This document shows positions 11,626-20,054 of a stretch of DNA of 64,000 nt, in pieces. The position numbers and the translations under genes are program-made. This stretch comes from Comamonas thiooxydans (GTDB lineage Bacteria; Pseudomonadota; Gammaproteobacteria; Burkholderiales; Burkholderiaceae_C): positions 3,162,001 to 3,226,000 of the forward strand of contig NZ_AP026738.1 in assembly GCF_002157685.2 (NCBI RefSeq), written 5' to 3'. Positions within the stretch are counted from its first letter, which is position 1; every line of letters begins with the position of its first letter. A model generated the notes under the pieces. The model searched no databases, was not told the origin of the DNA, and saw only the letters and a program-made list of their open reading frames with translations.

Positions 11626-11838
11626 GGCAGCCCTTTCTACAAGTGGCACTGACAGCCTATTCCTGCCAGCGAATACCCGTGTAATGCGATGTTCGTCGGC
11701 ACGACGGCAGGAATGCGCATGGGAGCTTATGCATCGACCAGCCCCTGCATTCAAGCTCGTGACTTTCGCAGCAGCACAAAGATGCAGCAAGCACTGCTCT
11801 CCTGGCTCCTGAAGAGCGCTCGGGAAAGGATTGCACAA

Positions 11839-12702
11839 CTACTCTTTTGCCACAGCAGGCCTGCCGCCAGACCGGGTCACCACAACCAATGAGATACCGC
11901 CCAATATGGCGGCACCAGCCAGAGTCAGCCGCATGGTCCAGGGCTCTCCCAACAGGGAAACGGCACCGATGGCGGCCAGCAAGGGAACGCTCAGCTGTAT
12001 GGATGCAGCAGCACCCGCCTTCAGCTGGGGTAGCGCCGCATACCATGCGACGTAGCCCAATCCGGAAGTCAGCATTCCGGAGCACAGCGCATACATCAAT
12101 CCTGCCGTGCTCAATGAAGCTTGCCCCTGCACCATCACGAGCATCAGCAGCGAAAGCGGCACCGTCCGTAAGAAATTTCCTGCCGTCACGCCGATCGGAT
12201 CGGTTGCGCCCTTGCCGAGCAAGGAATACAGCCCCCAGGCAACCCCTGCCAGGAGCATGAGCAAAGCAGCCCCCAGGGGCGGTGCCGAGAGTCCGGGTCG
12301 CAGCAACACCACCAGGCCGCCGAAAGCCAGCACCAATCCGCCCCATTGCCGGGGTGCAAGTGTCTCGCCGCGACAAAGGCCCACGCCCACCATCGTCGCC
12401 TGCACCGCCCCGAAAAGCAGCAAGGCACCGACACCGGCCGACAGACTCCCGTAGGCGAAGGAAAACATCGCGGCATAAGCGAACAACAAGCCCGCTGACG
12501 TCCAGTTGCCAACACCAGTAGAGGGAGCACGTTTCAGGCTCACGACCAGCGCCAGCATTGCCGCGCCCGAAGCCAGACGCACTACCGTAAAGCTCGCGGC
12601 ATCAATGGAGTGGGATTGGAGCGCAAGGCGGCACAGCAGCGAGTTGCCGGCAAAGGCCAGCATCGCCAGACCAGTCAACACAGCGGTGTGAAACAAGGGC
12701 AT
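11839..12702 (-). CDS. EamA/DMT-family transporter
   Basis: A protein of 287 residues with ten hydrophobic segments arranged as two EamA repeats (about 1-135 and 145-280), typical of drug/metabolite transporters. The start at 12702 (MPLFHTAVLTGLAMLAFAGN) was chosen because GAGG lies 6 nt upstream and relatives start there; in-frame ATGs at 12741 and 12756 also exist. SLLGEPWTMRLTLAGAAIL near the C-terminus is the conserved end of the second repeat. The substrate is unknown. Confidence 0.88.
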   Translation of the reverse strand: MPLFHTAVLTGLAMLAFAGNSLLCRLALQSHSIDAASFTVVRLASGAAMLALVVSLKRAPSTGVGNWTSAGLLFAYAAMFSFAYGSLSAGVGALLLFGAVQATMVGVGLCRGETLAPRQWGGLVLAFGGLVVLLRPGLSAPPLGAALLMLLAGVAWGLYSLLGKGATDPIGVTAGNFLRTVPLSLLMLVMVQGQASLSTAGLMYALCSGMLTSGLGYVAWYAALPQLKAGAAASIQLSVPLLAAIGAVSLLGEPWTMRLTLAGAAILGGISLVVVTRSGGRPAVAKE

Positions 12703-13099
12703 CACAACCTCGTAGATAGACCAACCCCGGTATTTTTCCATGTCATCCGCCCGCAACCAAGCAACTGCTGTCTTGATGGAGATAGCCCCGCCTTGCTGCC
12801 AGCGCCAGCCCTGTGCCAGGGGGTCTGAGATTCAGCCTGGCAGACTGGAAGAACGCGGCTGGGCGCAGCAAGCGCCATCAGCTTCACAAGATGTCTGGAA
12901 GAGCAAAGCCCCGGTCGCCAAAACAGCTGGCCTGACGCTCGGATTCAGGAATCAAGCCACACCATTACCTCTGTGCATCAATTGCACACTTCTAGGCACT
13001 TTCTGTGGTTCAGAGAATAAGGGCGGTGAAATTTCCGCGACAGCTACAGTCACCATAATTCCTCAAACTTGACACACATCATGAAAGAGGAAGGGTTGG
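12703..13099. other. Intergenic stretch
   Basis: About 400 nt between the divergent EamA gene and the 83-residue gene. No coding frame has a recognisable signature. A GGAAGGG Shine-Dalgarno stands just before 13100. No clear terminator or repeat was seen. Confidence 0.5.
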
Positions 13100-13351
13100 A
13101 TGGAGTTCCTAGGCAATCAAAGCGCCCAGCTGAGGATGATGAAATGCCAGATCATGGCGCAAGAAGCACTTCTCATTGCCCTGATCGAAACGCTGGATGA
13201 CAACAAAAAAAGCAATCTGCAACACAACTTCAGCCAGCGCGCCGAAGAGATCAAGGCGGAGGTCTTGAACTCGATGGCGACAGATGAGCTCTACGAGCGC
13301 CTGCTGGAACACCTTGACAGATATTCGAAGACCGTCAACTTGCGCCCTTGA
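13100..13351 (+). CDS. Small helical hypothetical protein
   Basis: A protein of 83 residues, predicted mostly alpha-helical (AQEALLIALIETLDDNKKSN, then AEEIKAEVLNSMATDELYER). No signal peptide or membrane span. The ATG at 13100 has AGGAAGGG upstream and a terminator follows 21 nt after the stop, so it looks like an expressed single gene. I do not recognise the family. Confidence 0.7.
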   Translation: MEFLGNQSAQLRMMKCQIMAQEALLIALIETLDDNKKSNLQHNFSQRAEEIKAEVLNSMATDELYERLLEHLDRYSKTVNLRP

Positions 13352-13372
13352 CTTGTTGCACAACAAAGACCT

Positions 13373-13395
13373 GCCCGCCAAGACGCGGGCTTTTT
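13373..13395 (+). terminator. Rho-independent terminator
   Basis: Stem GCCCGC / GCGGGC with a CAAGAC loop, followed by TTTTT. It ends the 83-residue gene. The 295 nt from here to the diguanylate cyclase start hold no other recognisable element. Confidence 0.8.
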
Positions 13396-13690
13396 CTTTG
13401 GTGGCTTGCATGGTGCCGACTGGGTGGATCACGGCCCCAAACCACCTTCCGAGGCCCAATAGCAGCCGACGATTCCAAGGACAGAAGTTCAAACGCCGGC
13501 ATCGCCTGAGCGGACTTGCCGGCCTGCTCGCATTCGAATCCGGGTGACGTAGATCAGACACAAGGCATGGCTAAAACTTGTGAGATCACACACCAGGATG
13601 TATGAATGCTGGCTGCTGGTTGTCGCTTTGCAATCCAGGAACAGGCAATGCAGCTCCGTTTCGATCTTTGATCGAGGAGGCTATGGTCAG

Positions 13691-14893
13691 ATGTTCTCGA
13701 ACAACGACTTCATCTTGGTTCTGGCGCCATCGCTGGCGATACTGGTTCTGGCTGCCATATTGATCGTTGCCTGGCTTGTCCAACGATCCCAGCGCTTTCT
13801 GCTGTGGCAAGCTTGCGCCTATTCGCTCACAGCACTGCCTCTTGGGGCGCAAAGCCTGCTCCCTCTCGAAGAGCTCAACCGCTACGCCTTGCTCATCGGC
13901 AGCTTCTACCTGCTGAGTGCATGGTGTCTTGCCAGAAGCTGGGCAGAGCGCTGGCGTGTATCCGCCCAGCCGCATGCAGCATTGCTCATTGCCATAGTCA
14001 CCCTGGCTGCGCTTTACCAATTCAGCCGGGTCGAGCCGAATGTCTGGGCTCGGGTGAGCTCTTTCAGCGTGGGTTCCGGTCTTGTTTTACTGCTCCCCAT
14101 CCTGCAGGTCCGCTCGAAGAAAAACTCATTTGACTGGCTCGATGAATCGCTTCTCTGGCTGAGCATCCTCTTCACCGCCTACACCTTCACTCGACCCGTC
14201 CTGATCTGGCTGCTGGGATATTCCGATCTCCGCTCCCTGCCAAGCTCACCCTATTGGATCTTGACGCTGCTGAGCATTCTGAACTTCTCGCTGCTCTTCA
14301 CCGTGGTGATGACCGCGATTGCCGTGAAGGAAACGATTGTCAAGCTGCGCATGGAACGTGACTTTGATGCTTTGACGCAGATACTGAATCGCCGCTCCTT
14401 TCAGGAATATGCCCAGAAGCGTCTTGACGACCTGAGGCTCTATCCCATGGCTGTGCTGGCCTGCGATATAGATCACTTCAAACGCATCAACGACGCCTGG
14501 GGCCACGAGCGCGGCGACAAGGTGCTGCAGCTTGTCTCGGCGATTTTGCAAAGCAATATGCGAGAACACGACCTTGTTGCCCGGTTTGGCGGTGAGGAGT
14601 TTGTGATTCTGCTGACGAACATTGCTCTGAACGATGCCGAAGCCATTGCCCGGCAAATCCAGCTCGACATCGGCTCAAGCAATGACATTCTTCCATCAGG
14701 CTCCAGAATGACCATGAGCTTCGGGCTTTCATCGGTCGCCCAGGCTCTTCAATTTGAGCGGGCCCTTAAGGAAGCGGATCAGCTCCTCTACCAAGCAAAG
14801 AATGCCGGGCGTGATCGGGTGCATGTGTCTGGAGTGGACTATCCGGATATACCGATCGAAAGCACACTGCAGCCAGACAAGATTGCGGCGTGA
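13691..14893 (+). CDS. Membrane-bound diguanylate cyclase
   Basis: Makes c-di-GMP from two GTP. The protein has 400 residues. The N-terminal 210 residues hold about six or seven membrane helices. The GGDEF domain (about 230-385) has the active site GGEEF at 300-304 and a product-inhibition I-site RxxD at 291-294, so it should be active and feedback-regulated. The DxLTxxxNRR motif (DALTQILNRRSF) begins the domain. The ATG at 13691 has GAGGAGG 10 nt upstream. It is a single gene; the sensed signal is unknown. Confidence 0.93.
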   Translation: MFSNNDFILVLAPSLAILVLAAILIVAWLVQRSQRFLLWQACAYSLTALPLGAQSLLPLEELNRYALLIGSFYLLSAWCLARSWAERWRVSAQPHAALLIAIVTLAALYQFSRVEPNVWARVSSFSVGSGLVLLLPILQVRSKKNSFDWLDESLLWLSILFTAYTFTRPVLIWLLGYSDLRSLPSSPYWILTLLSILNFSLLFTVVMTAIAVKETIVKLRMERDFDALTQILNRRSFQEYAQKRLDDLRLYPMAVLACDIDHFKRINDAWGHERGDKVLQLVSAILQSNMREHDLVARFGGEEFVILLTNIALNDAEAIARQIQLDIGSSNDILPSGSRMTMSFGLSSVAQALQFERALKEADQLLYQAKNAGRDRVHVSGVDYPDIPIESTLQPDKIAA

Positions 14894-14995
14894 TCCGTCG
14901 CGGCGACTCTTGCCCCTCGGAACCGGCCTGAAGCAGCCTTTCGTTCAGACACGCACAATGCACGCAAGCAAATTCGGCTTGTTCAGAGACAAAGC

Positions 14996-15526
14996 ATGTT
15001 CACAACCAAGTGGAGGCCCGCCGCATCCATAAAAGTCAAGGCACTTGGACTTCACTGGCAAGAAGGCAAGTTGTTGGCCGCAGAGGTATTGGATGACCAG
15101 GGCCACCTGAAAGGTGTTCGCCCCCTTAGAGGAAGCGTCGAATTCGGGGAGCACTGGCAATCAGCGCTGATACGTGAGTTCAAGGAGGAGCTGGGAGTTG
15201 ACGTCGAAGTAATAGGTACTCCGCTCGTCATGGAGAACATCTATACCCATGAAGGGGAACCCGGCCACGAAGTGCTGTTCATTTGCGAGGTGCTGTTCAG
15301 CATCGCAAATTTTGAAAACCGGAGCAGCATTGAGTTTCATGAAGACAGTGGAACGCAATGCACCGCCAGATGGTTTGACCTGGCCGAACTCGACCTGCCT
15401 GAAGGGCCCTCTCTTTTCCCTGTGGGTCTAAAGAAAGCTCTTCAGGGCAAGCATCATTGCCAGGCAAATACTGCCACTCGCAGTCCTGTTTGCGCTGAAG
15501 GTCTTGCACTGTCGCTGAATGACTGA
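14996..15526 (+). CDS. NUDIX hydrolase
   Basis: A protein of 176 residues. The Nudix box is present: GSVEFGEHWQSALIREFKEE followed by LGV (about residues 45-67), matching GX5EX7REUXEEXGU. It hydrolyses a nucleoside diphosphate linked to some group X; the substrate cannot be told. The 30 residues at the C-terminus (Cys-containing, GKHHCQANTATRSPVC) look unrelated to the fold and may be read-through into formerly non-coding DNA. Confidence 0.85.
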   Translation: MFTTKWRPAASIKVKALGLHWQEGKLLAAEVLDDQGHLKGVRPLRGSVEFGEHWQSALIREFKEELGVDVEVIGTPLVMENIYTHEGEPGHEVLFICEVLFSIANFENRSSIEFHEDSGTQCTARWFDLAELDLPEGPSLFPVGLKKALQGKHHCQANTATRSPVCAEGLALSLND

Positions 15527-15586
15527 AATAGACCAGGCTCCGGCTCTGCTACGGTCAAAAATTCTCCCTTGAAGGAATGCTCCAGC

Positions 15587-16000
15587 ATGGAAGTTCGCCC
15601 ATCACATATCCGCAAATTTTCTGCTGCCGATCTGGGCAGCGCATTTCAGCTTCTGACAAGCAATGGATGGTCTTACCGCATCCCGGACCGCCAATTTCTT
15701 GAGCGCCTTGTCTCAGCATCTCAACGAGTGGTCGTGGCCGTCTCCCACGACCAGGTGGTCGGGTTTGCGCGCGCAATCACTGACGGACTGTCCAATGGCT
15801 ATCTGTCGATGGTTGTGGTGGCTCCGGAATGGAGAGGCAAGGGAATGGGTAGAAGCCTGGTCAAAGAGATTGTGAGCGACGACGAAGGCATCACCTGGAT
15901 GCTGCGAGCCTCTCGCTCCCAAGCGCCAGCATTTTTTTCGAAACTTGGATTTGTGCCATCGAGCGATGCGATGGAGCGGACCCGGAAACGCACCAGCTAG
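15587..16000 (+). CDS. GNAT-family N-acetyltransferase
   Basis: A protein of 137 residues with the GNAT core: VVVAVSHDQVVGFARAITDG (beta 2-4), then MVVVAPEWRGKGMGRSLVKE, which carries the acetyl-CoA loop RGKGMG. FFSKLGFVPS marks the C-terminal strand. The ATG at 15587 was preferred to an in-frame TTG at 15569; GAAGGA lies upstream. The acceptor is unknown. Confidence 0.85.
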   Translation: MEVRPSHIRKFSAADLGSAFQLLTSNGWSYRIPDRQFLERLVSASQRVVVAVSHDQVVGFARAITDGLSNGYLSMVVVAPEWRGKGMGRSLVKEIVSDDEGITWMLRASRSQAPAFFSKLGFVPSSDAMERTRKRTS

Positions 16001-16163
16001 CAGTACCGCCGATGCCCCGCCTGGGTCGACTGCAAGCGGCTGCCTTCGACACCAGCAGCAGACAACCGACAGACAGTATTCGCAGGCCCTCGGATGCACA
16101 TCTGGGATGCGCGCGCGGCCACCTGTCATCAGCCACGCTGACAGCAGGTATTCGAGAAACACA

Positions 16164-16901
16164 TCATGCTTCCCGGTGATCGGCCGCCCCGGACTTCCAG
16201 TATCCCTTCGCGCTCACGACATGCCTGGGCAGCTCTCGCTCTTGAAAGTAATGATGCTTCAAGGTACGAATGGCCCCAGACTCTCCCGCAATCCAGATGT
16301 AGCCGGGCCCTGTCGGCAAGGGGCGGTGCAGCAGTGCCTGGCACAGGCTCAGGCCGGGTTCAGGCTGGGCATTGATCCACTGGACGCGCAGCTTGGCCTG
16401 GCTGTCGATAGGCTGATGCTCACTTGGCGACAGCACTTCCGCATAGACCTTGGCATTGATGCTGGCAGGCAATCGGCTGGCAATGCTCTGGATGCCGGGC
16501 AAAGCGGTTGCATCGCCTGCCAGCATGACCCATTGCGTATTGCCGGGGAGCAGGAAACCGCCGCTGCGAGGCCCTGCGATTCCGATGTGTTCGCCAATCA
16601 AAGCCCGATATGCCCACTCAGAAGCCGGACCGGAGCCGGATCCTGCTCCATGCAGAACAAAGTCCAGATCCAGCGTTCCGGCCTTGAAGTCGACGCTTCG
16701 TATCGTGTAGGCACGCCCTTCCCCGGTGGGAAGAAAGACCTTGACCCAGGCGGCTGGTTCATCGACTCCCTGCACTTGAAGAAATGCTGCAATCTCGTCA
16801 CCGCCCACCGTGATTCGCCGCATATGTGGCGTGATGGAATGAACTGCCTGCACGACTCCTACGGCTCTTGCTGTGCGCGGCTTGTGGTCGATTTCATGCA
16901 C
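16164..16901 (-). CDS. Siderophore-interacting protein (ferric reductase)
   Basis: A protein of 245 residues of the ViuB/YqjH family, which reduces ferric siderophores in the cytoplasm using FAD and NAD(P)H. The FAD-binding signature RAYTIRSVDFKAGTLDLDFV is at about 64-83 and FVLHGAGSGSGPASEWA follows. The C-terminal pyridine-nucleotide part contains IAGESGAIRTLKHH, LPRHVVSAKGYWKSG. The start is GTG at 16901 with AAGGAG upstream; it overlaps the end of the small upstream gene, giving coupling. The divergent TetR gene is its likely regulator. Confidence 0.9.
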   Translation of the reverse strand: MHEIDHKPRTARAVGVVQAVHSITPHMRRITVGGDEIAAFLQVQGVDEPAAWVKVFLPTGEGRAYTIRSVDFKAGTLDLDFVLHGAGSGSGPASEWAYRALIGEHIGIAGPRSGGFLLPGNTQWVMLAGDATALPGIQSIASRLPASINAKVYAEVLSPSEHQPIDSQAKLRVQWINAQPEPGLSLCQALLHRPLPTGPGYIWIAGESGAIRTLKHHYFQERELPRHVVSAKGYWKSGAADHREA

Positions 16902-17130
16902 GGGGCACTCCTTGGGGCAAGAAGGTCAGCAGCCGCACTGCGACCAGCAGGAATGGGGCGACAAAGGTGCCTAACCATGTCCGAGACAGCAAGACCGTCA
17001 CAGACTGCGTCCCGATGATCGGAAATCCGGTGAACACCGCCTGTGTGACAGGCAGCAGCTTGATAAATACGTTGACGGTGGGCGGCTGACAGGCCGCCGC
17101 AGCCACCGTCCCATGAGAACGAATGGACAT
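16894..17130 (-). CDS. Small membrane protein upstream of the siderophore reductase
   Basis: A protein of 78 residues with two hydrophobic segments (about 20-45 and 52-70: FIKLLPVTQAVFTGFPIIG and WLGTFVAPFLLVAVRLLTFL). GGAG lies 7 nt before the ATG at 17130. The last codons overlap the next gene by 8 nt. I do not recognise the family; a DUF2798-like protein was considered but the match is weak. It probably belongs to the TetR-controlled unit. Confidence 0.6.
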   Translation of the reverse strand: MSIRSHGTVAAAACQPPTVNVFIKLLPVTQAVFTGFPIIGTQSVTVLLSRTWLGTFVAPFLLVAVRLLTFLPQGVPRA

Positions 17131-17146
17131 CTATCACTCCAAATAT

Positions 17147-17187
17147 GAGCATTTGCTCGATATGTGAAAGAATATGAGCCATTGCTC
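17147..17187. promoter_or_regulatory. Two palindromic operators between the TetR gene and its target
   Basis: The 86-nt gap between the divergent genes holds two related palindromes: GAGCATTTGCTC (17147-17158, perfect) and GAGCCATTGCTC (17176-17187), each preceded by ATAT. Their centres are 29 bp apart. They are the natural binding sites for the TetR regulator and cover both promoters. Confidence 0.75.
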
Positions 17188-17216
17188 GCATTGAAAACTC
17201 GCGTTCGGACAGACCT

Positions 17217-17846
17217 ATGCCGACCCTGCCTCAACCACGACGCATCCCTCGCCAGAACCGCTCACGGGCCTTGGTCGATGCAATTCTTGAAGCTACGGCT
17301 CGCGTTTTGAGCGAGCGCGGCTATGCAGGAACCAATACCAATCTGGTTGCCGAACGCGCCGGGGTCAGCGTCGGCTCCGTCTACCAGTACTTTCCCAACA
17401 AGGATTCCCTGATCACGGCCCTGCATGAACGGCACGCGGTAGAAATGCACGCAGCCATGGAAACCGTCCTGGCGGGCACCACGTCGCCCAGCCTGCTGGA
17501 GCGGCTGGCAGCCATCGTGCATGCATGGCTGGCGGCGCATCAGGTTGCTCCCGAGTTGCACCAGGTGCTGGAGAAAGAGTTTCCGTTCTTTGATGCACCA
17601 TCGGATCAGAGCGCGGCCGATCAAAGCATTCATTGCCGCATTCGTCAGCTGCTGGAAGAGCACCGGGATGAAGTCGTCCAGGAAGACCTGAATCTCGCCA
17701 CCTGGATTGTGTTGCGGACCATGGAGTCATTGATTCATGCCGCTGTCATTCCTCCCGGAACGCCTCACCCGATCCAGAAGACCGAGCAGGCCATCGTGGA
17801 GATACTGATTGGCTATCTCTGTAGCGGCTCGCGGCGCACCGCATGA
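17217..17846 (+). CDS. TetR-family regulator
   Basis: A protein of 209 residues. The N-terminal TetR helix-turn-helix spans about 18-65 (ILEATARVLSERGYAGTNTN, then AERAGVSVGSVYQYFPNKDS), ending in the typical YQYFPNK. The C-terminal ligand domain matches the TetR_C_ group common in AcrR-like repressors. It is divergent from the small membrane protein/siderophore reductase pair and should repress it through the two palindromes. The ligand is unknown. Confidence 0.92.
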   Translation: MPTLPQPRRIPRQNRSRALVDAILEATARVLSERGYAGTNTNLVAERAGVSVGSVYQYFPNKDSLITALHERHAVEMHAAMETVLAGTTSPSLLERLAAIVHAWLAAHQVAPELHQVLEKEFPFFDAPSDQSAADQSIHCRIRQLLEEHRDEVVQEDLNLATWIVLRTMESLIHAAVIPPGTPHPIQKTEQAIVEILIGYLCSGSRRTA

Positions 17847-17909
17847 AGGTTGGGCTTCAGTGCATGGTGCTCGCGGGAGCAGCCAAGGCTATGGCATGAA
17901 AATAGTTCA

Positions 17910-18335
17910 ATGAGATCGGAAATTCCATTGCGCCCAAGCAAGGCCTGTCCAGTGGTCATTCGGGGCCAAGGCGCTATCGAAATACTGGCATTTGAGCACC
18001 CGCTGACAGGTCTGCAACTTGTCAAAGGCACGATTGAACCGGGCGAGAACTCCAGAGAGGCGGCATTGCGCGAATTGCGCGAGGAAAGTGGACTTCAAGC
18101 ATCTGAAGTCTTGCTGGATCTGGGAATATGGTTATCTGGCTACGAGGACCAAATTTGGGCATTCCATCTGTGTGATGTGCGTCATTCACCCGAATCTTGG
18201 ACACATCAAACCAGCGATGATGGCGGTCATGATTTCAAGTTCTTCTGGCATCCGCTTGCCCAGCCGCCCAATGAGCGATGGCACTGGGTGTTTCACGGTG
18301 CGCTGAAATACATCGCAAGCAAGTTATCCGCGTGA
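17910..18335 (+). CDS. NUDIX hydrolase
   Basis: A protein of 141 residues with a full Nudix box (GTIEPGENSREAALRELREE then SGL, about residues 39-61). The start at ATG 17910 was chosen because the fold begins right after it; the frame extends upstream without similarity. It shares little sequence with the other NUDIX protein at 14996. Substrate unknown. Confidence 0.85.
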   Translation: MRSEIPLRPSKACPVVIRGQGAIEILAFEHPLTGLQLVKGTIEPGENSREAALRELREESGLQASEVLLDLGIWLSGYEDQIWAFHLCDVRHSPESWTHQTSDDGGHDFKFFWHPLAQPPNERWHWVFHGALKYIASKLSA

Positions 18336-18525
18336 CTCGATTGGCTGCTCGGAGGTGGGGCTGTTCCCGCAACCGGCCTGATTGCAGACTTTGGGACAAG
18401 GCATCGGACGGAGGCAGGATGAAGCATTTACCAGCCTGACTTGCGTCCGAAGCTCCACGAGGCAAACTCGCTCGGATCTTCCGGCAAGCCGTAAAGAGAC
18501 ACTCTTCGATTGTACCATCCCAAGA

Positions 18526-20043
18526 TCAAAATCGGCGCTTATGCCCGATAAACAGCTTCAGTCGCCTGTATCCCAGCACGATGCCGGTCAGTGCCAGAGC
18601 CAACGTACCAATGCTCAGCAAAACGAGGATGGCATCACGCGGCCAGGCGTGGTGCAGCATCCACGGCAGATCCCAACTGTGCAGGAAATTGAACAGCCAT
18701 CGCCCTGTACGCTGCCTTTGGTCCAGGCTCAGCACAACATCACCTGAGTACGGGCTGATGTATACGATGGTGCTTCCCGGATCTCCAAACTGCATCCGAA
18801 GCACAGGCAGATCACGCGCCGCTGCTGAATACATTGAGGCCTCACCCCGACGGTAATAGTAGGCGTCGTACTCGTTCAGCAGCGTTGTCGAGCGAATGGC
18901 AAAAGGAAACAACTTCTTCGCAGCCTGTTCTAGCTTCGAACGGTCAAGTTCCCGCTCAACCTGGGGCGCAGCAAGGCTTGCGGACACGATGCGGGTCTCC
19001 CCTAGCCCATTGCAGGCCAGGAGGTAGGGCTGTCCATCCAGTACCTTCCATTCGACCTCGCGCGTGTCAAACCCCTCGGCACTGAGCAGTGTCAGCGCTT
19101 TGTGCGTGGTGAGCCTGAGGGGATTGCTTCCTGGACCTGCCTGCTGGTAGGCACGCAGATCGGGACGAGGTCCTTGCGGGCTGAAGATACCCAGCGGATT
19201 CATGGACATCAGGCCGCTGAAGATCCAGCAGATCATCATCGCTCCAAATACGAGGCCAGTGATGTGATGCCAGCGCATCTGGAACTCCCGATACGGCGTC
19301 TTGGCTCCAGATTTGTAGCGACCGTTGAAGCGCCATCGCCAGATGCCCACCAAGGCACCGGCAATGGCGGAGACGGTTCCCAATGCCGAGAGTCCGATGA
19401 CCAGCCAGCTCCACACAGTGTCCTTGGAACCTTCACGCAGCATATACACCCAGTGAAGCCAGGCTCCCACGTAGTTCCAGTAGCGTTGATGGCGCGGTAC
19501 ATCCATGACCACCTCGGCAGTAGTCGACGAGATGTACAGCAGGCTTGATGCGGAATCGTCCATCAGGACCTTGATGAGAGGCCGATGGGGATCGAGCAAG
19601 GCGGAATGCGTCCAGCGATCGTCTTGCGTGTGACCTTGCAGCACTCCATTTGCTCCGGGCAGGAACACCTGGGCACTGCGCAAGGCTGTTGCGTCGTCGG
19701 GCAGCGGCACAACAACGCCCGTGCCGGCATCAACCACACGCAGCGTGCCGTCCGCCTCCTTGAGCCGGTAGCTGGGGCGGCCCGCAATAGTGGTGAGCAT
19801 GATCTGCTGCACCTTGTCAGCAGACTGGCTTTGCTTCAGAGCTGCCTCAACAGGCAGGTAGCTCTGGCCAGAGCTCAGGGAAGGCAATGCCTGCAGGCGC
19901 TCGGTCGGCAGCAGTTTGGGGTAGCCGACAAAGAGCATCACCACCCCGCTGAAGAGCCAGAGCGCCATCAGCACACATGCAGCCACCCCGGTCCATCGAT
20001 GCGCCAGAAACACAAGCCGTTTGGCATGGGCAGAAGTCCACAT
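18526..20043 (-). CDS. PepSY-associated inner-membrane protein
   Basis: A protein of 505 residues with a first membrane helix at about 15-38 (FLAHRWTGVAACVLMALWLF), further helices near 205-240 and 265-290, and one at the end (about 475-495). Periplasmic PepSY-like regions lie between. HRWTG and FLHSWDLPWM are typical of the family of iron-regulated membrane proteins that accompany TonB receptors, where they are thought to help reduce siderophore iron. It begins 11 nt after the receptor gene and is surely in the same operon. Confidence 0.88.
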   Translation of the reverse strand: MWTSAHAKRLVFLAHRWTGVAACVLMALWLFSGVVMLFVGYPKLLPTERLQALPSLSSGQSYLPVEAALKQSQSADKVQQIMLTTIAGRPSYRLKEADGTLRVVDAGTGVVVPLPDDATALRSAQVFLPGANGVLQGHTQDDRWTHSALLDPHRPLIKVLMDDSASSLLYISSTTAEVVMDVPRHQRYWNYVGAWLHWVYMLREGSKDTVWSWLVIGLSALGTVSAIAGALVGIWRWRFNGRYKSGAKTPYREFQMRWHHITGLVFGAMMICWIFSGLMSMNPLGIFSPQGPRPDLRAYQQAGPGSNPLRLTTHKALTLLSAEGFDTREVEWKVLDGQPYLLACNGLGETRIVSASLAAPQVERELDRSKLEQAAKKLFPFAIRSTTLLNEYDAYYYRRGEASMYSAAARDLPVLRMQFGDPGSTIVYISPYSGDVVLSLDQRQRTGRWLFNFLHSWDLPWMLHHAWPRDAILVLLSIGTLALALTGIVLGYRRLKLFIGHKRRF

Positions 20044-20054
20044 CGGCGGCCCGT

